A stretch of 13,331 nucleotides of DNA from Chthoniobacterales bacterium (GTDB lineage: Bacteria; Verrucomicrobiota; Verrucomicrobiia; Chthoniobacterales; JACTMZ01): assembly GCA_017853515.1 (NCBI GenBank), contig JAFMJK010000038.1, positions 1 through 13,331 of the forward strand, in the 5' to 3' direction. This document shows, one piece after another, positions 7,214 through 13,331 of this stretch. Position numbers and translations under genes: made by a program. The notes under the pieces were generated by a model. It did not search any database. It was not told where the DNA came from and saw nothing but the letters and a program-made list of their open reading frames with translations. Positions within the stretch are counted from its first letter, which is position 1. Every line of letters starts with the position of its first letter.

Positions 7214-7564
7214 ATGGAACCGAAAATCTACGCCGACCCGGACCGCAAACGCATCCTGTTTCTCGGCATCGCCATCGCCGTGGCGGTGCTCGCGGCCATC
7301 GCGCTGGCCACCATGTCCCTCAATCGCACGATGAAGAGCTCCGGTGCTTTCACCGGAAAAATCATCGCCAAGGAATTCACCCCGGAGCCGGCGCGCGAGA
7401 TCACCATCGGGGCCGGCGGGTTGCGCGGCACGGACGTGGCCGGGGAGTATCTCTTGAAGGTGGAAACGCCGGACAAAGCGCGCGTTTTCAACGTTTGGGT
7501 CGACCGCACGGTCTACGAAGAACTCAAGGTGGGGGACGATTATTACGTCATTCCCACACCTTGA
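7214..7564 (+). CDS. Small single-pass membrane protein of unknown function
   Basis: A 116-residue protein. A basic N terminus (DPDRKRI) is followed by one hydrophobic helix (about 14-34), then an exported domain of about 80 residues. That domain has the pattern FTGKIIAKEFTPEP (46-59), GEYLLKVETPD (78-88), VFNVWVDRTVYEELKVGDDYY (split across 91-111). The layout (a Gly-Lys-Ile strand, a Tyr-Leu-x-Val strand and a closing Leu-x-Val-Gly-Asp turn) suggests a compact beta-fold like small secreted domains of unknown function; I cannot name the family with confidence. ATG 7214 is preferred over the longer open frame, whose upstream part is only the +2 frame of purK. It starts 11 nt after purK and ends 96 nt before moxR, so co-transcription with either is possible. 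No Shine-Dalgarno is obvious. Confidence 0.75.
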   Translation: MEPKIYADPDRKRILFLGIAIAVAVLAAIALATMSLNRTMKSSGAFTGKIIAKEFTPEPAREITIGAGGLRGTDVAGEYLLKVETPDKARVFNVWVDRTVYEELKVGDDYYVIPTP

Positions 7565-7660
7565 GCGGCCCGGTAATGAACGCAGGGGCGGGTGCCGCTG
7601 TCTCTTTTCAAAGGCGCCGGGCCAAGGCCGGTCCGCCGCTTCCCTTGAATCCTGATTTTT

Positions 7661-8650
7661 ATGAGTCGAACTACGCATGAACTGAACGAAGAGGTGCAGC
7701 GCAGCAGCCAGTGGGTGCAGCCGCTGTTTTCGGAAGTGGGAAAAGTGGTCGTGGGGCAAAAGTTGCTCGTCGAGCGGCTGGTCATGGGCCTGCTCACCAA
7801 CGGCCACGTGTTGCTGGAGGGCGTGCCGGGCTTGGCCAAGACGCTGACCGTGCGCACGCTGGCCTCGTGTCTGCACACCGGGTTCGCCCGTCTGCAGTTC
7901 ACGCCCGACCTGCTGCCGGCCGACCTCATCGGCACGCTGATCTACAATCCGCGCGACGGCGAGTTCACCACGAAGCTCGGTCCGATTTTTTCCAATCTCA
8001 TCCTGGCGGACGAAATCAACCGCGCGCCGGCCAAGGTGCAGAGCGCTTTGCTCGAGGCAATGCAGGAACGCCAGGTGACCATCGGGGACAAGACCTACAA
8101 GTTGCCCGATCCCTTCCTCGTGCTCGCCACGCAGAACCCGCTCGAGCAGGAAGGAACCTACCAGCTTCCCGAAGCGCAACTCGACCGCTTCATGTTCAAA
8201 GTGCATGTCGGCTACCCCACGCGCACCGAGGAACGGTCCATCCTCGACGCCATGTCCACCTCCGCCCCCAAGCTCGAGGTCAACGCGCTGGTCAATGCGG
8301 ACGACATCATCGCATCGCGCAAGCTCGTCAACGAGATCTACGTCGACGACCGCGTGAAGGACTACATCGTCGATCTCGTCTGGGCGAGCCGCGAGCCGCA
8401 GTCGCACGGACTCAAGCTCGACGGCATGATCCGCTACGGCGCCTCGCCGCGTGCCACCATCTACCTGACGCTCGCGGCGAAAGCGCACGCCTTCCTCAAC
8501 GGCCGCGGCTATGTCACGCCGCAGGACGTCAAATCCGTCGGCCCCGACGTCCTTCGCCACCGCATTGCCGTCAGCTACGAGGCCGAAGCCGAGGAAATGA
8601 CCAGCGAACAAATCATCGAGCAGATCTTCGCCGGGCTGCCGGTGCCTTAG
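7661..8650 (+). CDS. MoxR-family AAA+ ATPase
   Basis: Chaperone-like ATPase thought to remodel or mature partner proteins, usually those with vWA domains encoded next to it. It has 329 residues, standard for the family. Walker A is GVPGLAKT (54-61), Walker B ILADEIN (114-120), sensor 1 ATQNP (156-160), the arginine finger region LDRF with Arg176, and sensor 2 ASPRA with Arg264. The pre-sensor stretch EQEGTYQLPEAQLDRF is typical MoxR. It is soluble, with no signal peptide or membrane helix, so it should act in the cytoplasm on the membrane-anchored Bat proteins downstream. ATG 7661 puts the conserved GQ element (VVVGQKLL, 29-36) at the usual distance; no good Shine-Dalgarno precedes it. A 99-bp repeat-bearing gap separates it from the DUF58 gene. 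Confidence 0.95.
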   Translation: MSRTTHELNEEVQRSSQWVQPLFSEVGKVVVGQKLLVERLVMGLLTNGHVLLEGVPGLAKTLTVRTLASCLHTGFARLQFTPDLLPADLIGTLIYNPRDGEFTTKLGPIFSNLILADEINRAPAKVQSALLEAMQERQVTIGDKTYKLPDPFLVLATQNPLEQEGTYQLPEAQLDRFMFKVHVGYPTRTEERSILDAMSTSAPKLEVNALVNADDIIASRKLVNEIYVDDRVKDYIVDLVWASREPQSHGLKLDGMIRYGASPRATIYLTLAAKAHAFLNGRGYVTPQDVKSVGPDVLRHRIAVSYEAEAEEMTSEQIIEQIFAGLPVP

Positions 8651-8657
8651 ACAAAGT

Positions 8658-8740
8658 GTTCAGTTTCCAGTGGTTCAGTGTTCAGTGAGCCCGGGTAGGG
8701 CGGGGCACTCTCTTCATACTGAAAACTGAAGGCTGAAAAC
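8658..8740. repeat. TTCAGT/ACTGAA inverted and direct repeats between moxR and the DUF58 gene
   Basis: The left arm has TTCAGT at 8659, 8674 and 8681 plus a variant TCCAGT at 8666. The right arm has ACTGAA at 8718 and 8725 and GCTGAA at 8732. The arms are therefore inverted, around a GC-rich centre (8688-8717). It fills most of the only sizeable gap in the operon. It could form a stem in the mRNA and lower or separate expression of the downstream genes, or simply be a tolerated mobile-type repeat. The same word occurs at 3717-3728. Confidence 0.65.
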
Positions 8741-8749
8741 TTTCATTCC

Positions 8750-9637
8750 ATGAAGGACACCAGCGAGATTCTCAAAAAAATCCGCCGTCTCGAGCTGCGC
8801 ACGCGGCGGCTGGTGGACTCCATGTTCGCCGGGTCCTACCACAGCGTGTTCAAGGGGCGCGGGATGAACTTCGAGGAAGTGCGCGAATACCATCCGGGGG
8901 ACGAGATCCGTTCGATCGATTGGAACGTGACCGCGCGGATGAACGCGCCGTTCGTCAAAAAGTTCACCGAGGAACGCGAACTCACCGTGATGCTCGTCGT
9001 CGACGTGAGTGCCTCGGGAAACTTCGGCAGTGTGGAGTCGAGCAAGCGCGAACTCGCCGCCGAGGTGGCCTCCATCCTCGCTTTCAGCGCGATCAAGAAC
9101 AACGACAAGGTGGGACTTCTGCTCTTCACCGACGAGGTGGAAATGTTCATCCGTCCGAAAAAAGGCCGCCTGCACACCCTGCGCCTCATCCGCGAGATGC
9201 TCTTTTTCAAACCGCGCCACCGCGGCACGAACATCACCGCGGCGCTCGAGTATTTGAACAAGGTCGTCACCCGGCGCGCGGTGGTCTTTCTCATCTCCGA
9301 CTTTCTCGATCAGGATTATTCGCGCCCGCTCGCCGTCACGGCGCGGCGGCACGATCTGGTCGCTATTCCGGTGGTCGACCCCGGCGAGGAGGATCTTCCC
9401 GATGTCGGCATCGTCACCCTCGAGGATCCCGAGACGGGGGAGCAGATCGACATCAACACTTCGAGCCGCGCGCTGCGCGGGGCTTATCTCGCGCTGGAGG
9501 ACAAACGCAAAAAATCCATCGACCAGGAATTCAACAAGTTGGGCATCGACATGATCCCGCTGCGCACCAACGAGGACTATCTGCACGTCCTGCGCGCCTT
9601 CTTCGACCGCCGAGAGCAACGCCAACTCAGCGCCTGA
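8750..9637 (+). CDS. DUF58 domain protein with vWA-like MIDAS
   Basis: A 295-residue protein of the DUF58 family that accompanies MoxR ATPases. The family signature is GRGMNFEEVREYHPGDEIRS followed by IDWNVTAR (36-63). A vWA-like domain follows with MIDAS residues DVSAS (Asp85, Ser87, Ser89), Thr160 in HRGTN and Asp184 in LISDF. It lacks the N-terminal membrane helices found in the longer DUF58 proteins, so this is the short, presumably cytoplasmic form. It is probably a direct partner or substrate of the MoxR ATPase (established tendency of the family, inferred here). It ends 4 nt before the next gene, so the two are surely co-transcribed. The ATG start fits the conserved N-terminal basic helix (KKIRRLELRTRR). 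Confidence 0.93.
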   Translation: MKDTSEILKKIRRLELRTRRLVDSMFAGSYHSVFKGRGMNFEEVREYHPGDEIRSIDWNVTARMNAPFVKKFTEERELTVMLVVDVSASGNFGSVESSKRELAAEVASILAFSAIKNNDKVGLLLFTDEVEMFIRPKKGRLHTLRLIREMLFFKPRHRGTNITAALEYLNKVVTRRAVVFLISDFLDQDYSRPLAVTARRHDLVAIPVVDPGEEDLPDVGIVTLEDPETGEQIDINTSSRALRGAYLALEDKRKKSIDQEFNKLGIDMIPLRTNEDYLHVLRAFFDRREQRQLSA

Positions 9638-9641
9638 CGCC

Positions 9642-10169
9642 ATGCCTCCGACCAACACCGCAACTGTCCCGCAGGATTTGCTGCCCCACGAGATCGCGGG
9701 TCCGGTCGGCTATTTGCCTTATCCGTTGCCGGTCATGATCGGCGCGGGAGTTGTTCTTGCGATCTTCCTCGCCCTGCTTGTCTGGGCGTTGGTCGTTTGG
9801 CTCCGCCGCCGCAACCGGCGTCCGCTCACTGCCAAGGAAAAAGCCCTCGCCGCACTCTCCGCCGCCCGTTCCGGTGCGGAGCAGGCCGCGCCGTATCTTT
9901 TCAGTATCGAGGTATGCGATGTGCTGCGGGGTTTTCTCGCAACCGAGCACCGCCTTCCGGCCACCACGCAGACCTCGTACGAGTTTCTGCGCACCGCGCG
10001 CGGGAGCGGTGCTTTCGACCAAGGACGTCTGGATTATTTGACGCGCTTTCTGGACAAGGCCGACGCGATCAAGTTTGCGCGGGCCGCGGCCACGGGCGCG
10101 GACAACATCGAACTTGTCGGCCTGGCCGAGGATTTGGTGAAGGGAGGGCCGAATGCCGCCGCTGCCTGA
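9642..10169 (+). CDS. Bat-operon single-pass membrane protein, DUF4381-like
   Basis: A 175-residue protein. A short N-terminal segment with LPHEIAGPVGYLPYPLP (14-30) is followed by one strong membrane helix (31-54) closed by RRRNRR (55-60), so the C-terminal domain should be cytoplasmic. The C-terminal part is helical, with ALAALSAAR (68-76), EVCDVLRGFLATEHRL (90-105), TTQTSYEFLRTA (108-119) and YLTRFLDKADAIKFA (132-146). The Thr-Thr...Glu-Phe-Leu and Leu...Asp...Lys-Phe-Ala pattern and the position between DUF58 and batA match small membrane proteins (DUF4381-like) of Bat operons; the family call rests on pattern and place. Its last 17 nt overlap batA, so translation of the two is likely coupled. 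Specific function unknown. Confidence 0.85.
   Translation: MPPTNTATVPQDLLPHEIAGPVGYLPYPLPVMIGAGVVLAIFLALLVWALVVWLRRRNRRPLTAKEKALAALSAARSGAEQAAPYLFSIEVCDVLRGFLATEHRLPATTQTSYEFLRTARGSGAFDQGRLDYLTRFLDKADAIKFARAAATGADNIELVGLAEDLVKGGPNAAAA
10141..10148 (+). promoter_or_regulatory. Strong Shine-Dalgarno for batA inside the upstream gene
   Basis: AGGGAGGG contains GGAGG at 10143-10147, 5 nt before ATG 10153, and lies inside the coding sequence of the upstream membrane protein. It is the best ribosome binding site in the window, where most other starts have none. It fixes the batA start and the 17-nt overlap. Confidence 0.6.
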
Positions 10170-11178
10170 TCTTTCGGGCATCAGTTTCGCCCAGCCGAAG
10201 TTTCTCTGGCTGCTGCTCCTCATTCCCGTGCTCGCCTGGCTGAAAGGGAAACTGGGCGGAACGCCGGGCATTCTTTTTTCCACGACGAAGACAATCGCGA
10301 AGATCGGCGCGCGCCGCCGGTCGCGGGCGGGGGATTTTCTCACCGGCCTGCTCTATCTCGCCTTGGCTTGTCTCATTCTCGCCATGGCGCGCCCGCAGCT
10401 GGGCAAAACGATCACCCGCACCCAAGCCAGCGGCGTCGATATCATGTTGGTCATCGATGTCTCGCGCTCGATGCTGGCCGAGGATTTTTCCATCGGCATG
10501 CAGCGCGCCAACCGGCTCGAGGCGGTGAAACGCGTGACGGAGGAATTCATCGAGAAACGCCCCAACGACCGCATCGGCATCGTTGCTTTCGCCGGCCGGC
10601 CGTATCTGGTCAGTCCGCTCACGCTCGACCACGATTGGCTGCTGCAGAATCTCGAGCGGACGAAAATCGGGTTGGTCGAAGACGGCACGGCCATCGGTTC
10701 TGCGTTGGCCTCCGCTTCGAATCGCCTCAAGGACAAGGAGGCCAAATCGAAACTCGTCGTCCTGCTCACCGACGGCGAGAACAATGCCGGCCGCGTTACG
10801 CCGTCCACCGCCGCGGAAGCAGCCAAGGCGCTCGGGATCAAAGTTTATACCATCGGCTCGGGCAGCCGCGGCATCGCGCCTTATCCCGTGGTCGGACCGC
10901 AAGGTCAGATCCTCGGCTACCAGCAGATCCAGGTGGAATTCGACGAGAAGACCCTGCGTGACATCGCAGCCATGACCGGCGGCGAGTATTTCCGCGCGAC
11001 CGATACCAGCTCGCTGGAAAAAATTTTCCAAGCGATCGACCAATTGGAGAAATCGGAAGTGCAGGTGCAGCGCGTCGCGCAATACCGCGATCTCTTTCCG
11101 TGGTTCGTGCTGGTCGGCACGGTGCTCCTCGCGGCCGAGACTTTGCTGGGACAAACGATATGGAGACGGCTGCCCTGA
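10153..11178 (+). CDS. batA: BatA-like membrane-anchored vWA domain protein
   Basis: A 341-residue protein of the Bat (Bacteroides aerotolerance) type. The layout is membrane helix 1 (about 15-31), a basic cytoplasmic loop ending GARRRSRAGD (52-61), helix 2 (62-79), vWA domain (about 93-300) and a C-terminal helix (about 315-332) ending in TIWRRLP. The MIDAS is complete: DVSRS (Asp102, Ser104, Ser106), Thr179 in EDGTAIGSAL and Asp207 in LLTDGENN. Positive charges on the loop and tail place the vWA domain in the periplasm (inference from the positive-inside rule). It overlaps the gene before by 17 nt and the gene after by 19 nt. MoxR and DUF58 upstream support membership in a MoxR-Bat operon; aerotolerance is the role named for the first member and need not apply here. 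Confidence 0.92.
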   Translation: MPPLPDLSGISFAQPKFLWLLLLIPVLAWLKGKLGGTPGILFSTTKTIAKIGARRRSRAGDFLTGLLYLALACLILAMARPQLGKTITRTQASGVDIMLVIDVSRSMLAEDFSIGMQRANRLEAVKRVTEEFIEKRPNDRIGIVAFAGRPYLVSPLTLDHDWLLQNLERTKIGLVEDGTAIGSALASASNRLKDKEAKSKLVVLLTDGENNAGRVTPSTAAEAAKALGIKVYTIGSGSRGIAPYPVVGPQGQILGYQQIQVEFDEKTLRDIAAMTGGEYFRATDTSSLEKIFQAIDQLEKSEVQVQRVAQYRDLFPWFVLVGTVLLAAETLLGQTIWRRLP

Positions 11179-13331
11179 GTTTCGAGCGAGCGTGGGTGCT
11201 CAACGCCCTGTGGCTTCTGCCGCTGGTCGTGGCGCTCTTCTGGTGGTCCGAGCAGCGCCGCAAATCGGCCATCGGCCGGATTGTCGCACCCAAACTGCGC
11301 GCCCTCCTCGCCGGCACGGCCAGCCCGTTCCGCCGTTGGTTCCGCTCGTTCTGCACGATTGCCGCGCTCGGACTCCTCGTCGCGGCGTTGGCCGGTCCGC
11401 GTTTGGGTTACGACACCCTCGAGGTTCCGCACCGCGGACGCGATGTCATCATCGCGGTCGATGTTTCCAGGTCTATGCTGGCAACCGATGTTGCTCCCAC
11501 GCGTCTGGATCGGGCCAAGCTTCTGGCCGAGGATCTGATCGGCGAGTTGGGTAGTGACCGCATCGGGCTGATTGCTTTTGCCGGTTCGGCTTTTCTGCAG
11601 GCGCCGCTCACGTTGGATCACGGAGCGATTCTTACCGCCCTTGACGAATTGGACACCAACGTTATTCCGAAGGGCGGCACGAATCTCGCGGCGGCGATCG
11701 CCGCAGCCGAAGATGCGTTCGGCAAAGCCGAAGGATTTTCCCGCGCTGTGGTCGTCATTTCCGATGGTGAGGAATTGAGTGAGGATGGTCTTGCCGCAGC
11801 CAAGGAAGCTGCGGCGCAAGGTATCCGCATTTTCACCGTCGGCGTCGGCTCGCCCGAGGGATCGGAAATCCCCGACGGCGAGGGCGAGTTCATCCGTGAT
11901 CCTTCCACGCGGAAAATCGTGAACTCCAAACTCGACGAGGCGCGGATGAAGGAAATTGCCGAGGCCACGGGGGGGTTCTACACGCGGTTGGACGACAATG
12001 CGGCGATGCTCATTTCCACCGAAGGCATCGGGAAAATGGAGGAGACCGACATCACGGCCAATAGTTCGCGCCGCCCCATCGAGCGCTACCAGTGGCCGCT
12101 CGGCGCGGCCATCGGCCTGCTCATGCTCCAAGCTTTGGTCGGCGAGCGCCGCCGACGTGTCCACGTTGCCGCGCTTGTTCCTTTGCTCCTTTGGCCCGCG
12201 GGAGTCTTGGCTGCCCCGGCGGGCATCGAGGCTTACAGCCAAGGCGACTACGAAAAGGCGCGCGATGCTTTCGAGAGCCGTCTTCGCATGGAGCCCGATG
12301 CGCCGGCCCTCCAATTGAATGCCGGGGCTGCGGCTTACCGGCTCAAGGAATACGACAAAGCGGCGCAATATTTCTCGCGGGCCTCGCTCGCCGAGGATCC
12401 TTCCTTGCGGTCCACGGCCGAGTTCAATTTTGCCAACACGCTTTTCCGCCAAGGCGAGGGAAGGCAGGGCAAAGAGGCCAAAATTACCGACTGGAAAGAG
12501 GCGATCGCCAAATACGAGGCCGCGCTGAAGACCCGGCCGGATTACGCCGAAGCGAAAGAGAACAAGGAACGCGTCGAGCAGTTGCTCAAGGAACTGGAGC
12601 AGGAACAAAAGCAGGACCAGCAAAAGAACCAGCAACAACAGCAGCAGCAAAAAGACCAGCAAGAGCAGAAAGACGATCAGCAGAAACAAGACCAACAACA
12701 AAAGCAGGACCAGCAGCAAAAGGACCAGCAGAACAAAGACCAGCAAGATCAGCAACAAAACCAGCAGCAACAGAACCAACCGCAGCAGGGCGGTCAGGAC
12801 CAAAAGGACCAACAGAAGCAGGACCAGCAGTCAGGGTCCGGTCAGGGCTCCGACCAAAAAGAGAAACAGGACCAGCAGGGCCAACAGCAGGAACAAAAAG
12901 ATCAGAAGGACCAGCAGAACAAAGACCAGCAACAGAAAGATCAGCAGCAGGACGGCAACGGGCAGAAGCAGCAACCGCAGGGCGGTGGCGAGAAAGAAAA
13001 ACAAAACGAGCAGGAGAAGAAAGACGGACAGCAGGACAAGGATCAAAAGCAGGACGGCGATTCCGGCGAGCAACAAGGCGAGGAGAAACAAGACCAAGGC
13101 GACAAGGGCGAAGAGCAATCGAAAGAAGATGGCGAAAAACAAAACGAGCAGAAGTCGCCGCAGACAGGGAACTCACGCCCGCAATCCGCGCAGTCGGGCG
13201 ATGAACGCGGCCCTGTTCCGCAGCAACCGCAGGAAAAGAAAGAGGGCGATTTGCGCGGCACCGGTCGGCCCGAGGGCGGTGAACAGCAAAACGGCCAGTC
13301 TCAAGCCTCCGCTGCGGTCGAGGAAGAGAAG
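11160..13331 (+). CDS. batB: BatB-BatC fusion: vWA domain + TPR + Gln/Lys/Asp-rich tail, 3' end beyond the window
   Basis: An uninterrupted frame of 724 codons, open at the right edge. Helices at about 11-25 and 63-78 flank a basic loop (SEQRRKSAIGR). A vWA domain (about 95-300) has a complete MIDAS: DVSRS (Asp101, Ser103, Ser105), Thr174 in KGGTNLA and Asp202 in ISDGEE. A helix at about 312-326 leads to RRRR (330-333) and a second hydrophobic stretch (336-352) ending VLAAPAG, which looks like a signal peptide retained inside the protein. TPR-type repeats follow (about 357-475; EAYSQGDYEKARDAF, then NAGAAAYRLKEYDKAAQYF). From about 480 the chain is Gln/Lys/Asp/Glu-rich. Predicted topology puts vWA, TPR and tail in the periplasm. 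BatB and BatC are separate genes in some bacteria and fused in others. ATG 11160 overlaps batA by 19 nt. Confidence 0.9.
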   Translation, partial: METAALSFERAWVLNALWLLPLVVALFWWSEQRRKSAIGRIVAPKLRALLAGTASPFRRWFRSFCTIAALGLLVAALAGPRLGYDTLEVPHRGRDVIIAVDVSRSMLATDVAPTRLDRAKLLAEDLIGELGSDRIGLIAFAGSAFLQAPLTLDHGAILTALDELDTNVIPKGGTNLAAAIAAAEDAFGKAEGFSRAVVVISDGEELSEDGLAAAKEAAAQGIRIFTVGVGSPEGSEIPDGEGEFIRDPSTRKIVNSKLDEARMKEIAEATGGFYTRLDDNAAMLISTEGIGKMEETDITANSSRRPIERYQWPLGAAIGLLMLQALVGERRRRVHVAALVPLLLWPAGVLAAPAGIEAYSQGDYEKARDAFESRLRMEPDAPALQLNAGAAAYRLKEYDKAAQYFSRASLAEDPSLRSTAEFNFANTLFRQGEGRQGKEAKITDWKEAIAKYEAALKTRPDYAEAKENKERVEQLLKELEQEQKQDQQKNQQQQQQQKDQQEQKDDQQKQDQQQKQDQQQKDQQNKDQQDQQQNQQQQNQPQQGGQDQKDQQKQDQQSGSGQGSDQKEKQDQQGQQQEQKDQKDQQNKDQQQKDQQQDGNGQKQQPQGGGEKEKQNEQEKKDGQQDKDQKQDGDSGEQQGEEKQDQGDKGEEQSKEDGEKQNEQKSPQTGNSRPQSAQSGDERGPVPQQPQEKKEGDLRGTGRPEGGEQQNGQSQASAAVEEEK
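12597..13154 (+). repeat. Low-complexity CAG/CAA/GAC/AAA tract coding for a Gln/Lys/Asp-rich tail
   Basis: Covers about residues 480-665 of the BatB-BatC fusion. The chain is built mainly from Gln, Lys, Asp and Glu in loose units such as KDQQ, KQDQQ and NKDQQ, with one run of seven Gln near the start. Gln is written with both CAG and CAA. A 27-nt stretch at 12720-12746 recurs exactly at 12906-12932, third codon positions included, which points to internal duplication or recombination. After about residue 600 the composition shifts to more Glu and Gly. The tract should be disordered or a charged coil. It also produces a long Leu-rich antisense frame, which I do not count as a gene. Confidence 0.85.

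Noticed and set aside
7600..7645. Possible terminator before moxR (CCGGGCC/GGCCGG pairing near 7617-7632)
   Set aside because: The stem is short and bulged, has a 2-nt loop and no T-run, so it is not distinguishable from GC-rich background.
10917..12812. Minus-strand frame of 631 codons with a long poly-Leu/Val/Phe start
   Set aside because: The hydrophobic stretch is just the complement of the CAG/CAA/GAC/AAA tract. It looks like a multi-span membrane protein but is not supported against a plus-strand gene with clear vWA and TPR domains.
12597..13154. CRISPR-like or satellite array
   Set aside because: The units are irregular, keep the reading frame and encode Gln/Lys/Asp-rich protein; there are no uniform repeats with unique spacers.

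Overview
The window is GC-rich, gene-dense bacterial chromosome from a Gram-negative (diderm) organism. The evidence for a diderm is a lipid A acyltransferase joined to a heptosyltransferase (outer-membrane LPS assembly) and a periplasmic HtrA protease with a signal peptide. The gene mix, the frequent absence of strong Shine-Dalgarno sequences and the style of the intergenic inverted repeats suggest the PVC group, most likely Verrucomicrobiota. That placement is inference from memory and was not computed.

Left part (1-4108): polyphosphate kinase (ppk, minus strand, 3' end outside the window) is divergent from a two-PDZ HtrA/DegP-type protease, with 98 bp between them for both promoters. The protease converges on the LPS gene across a 510-bp gene-free stretch holding several inverted repeats, two of them long.

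Middle (4109-7564): a minus-strand gene encodes one polypeptide with an LpxL/HtrB-like acyltransferase followed by a WaaF-like heptosyltransferase. It is divergent from purK (purine synthesis), and the two annotated ATG codons share a CCATGG palindrome. A small single-pass membrane protein of unknown function follows purK.

Right part (7661-13331): a MoxR/Bat-type operon. Its order is a MoxR AAA+ ATPase, a DUF58 protein with a metal-ion-dependent adhesion site (MIDAS), a single-pass DUF4381-like membrane protein, BatA (membrane-anchored von Willebrand factor A, vWA), and a BatB-BatC fusion (vWA, then TPR, then a very long Gln/Lys/Asp-rich tail) that runs off the right edge. From DUF58 onward the genes are 4 bp apart or overlap by 17-19 nt. 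A 99-bp spacer with TTCAGT/ACTGAA inverted repeats separates moxR from the rest. By family precedent MoxR ATPases act with vWA partners in envelope-stress or maturation roles. The predicted topology puts both Bat vWA domains, the TPRs and the Gln-rich tail on the periplasmic side.

I see no RNA genes, CRISPR array, transposase or prophage. No wholly new system is evident. The most notable items are the two gene fusions, the Gln-rich tract with an internal 27-nt exact duplication, and the repeat-packed spacers.
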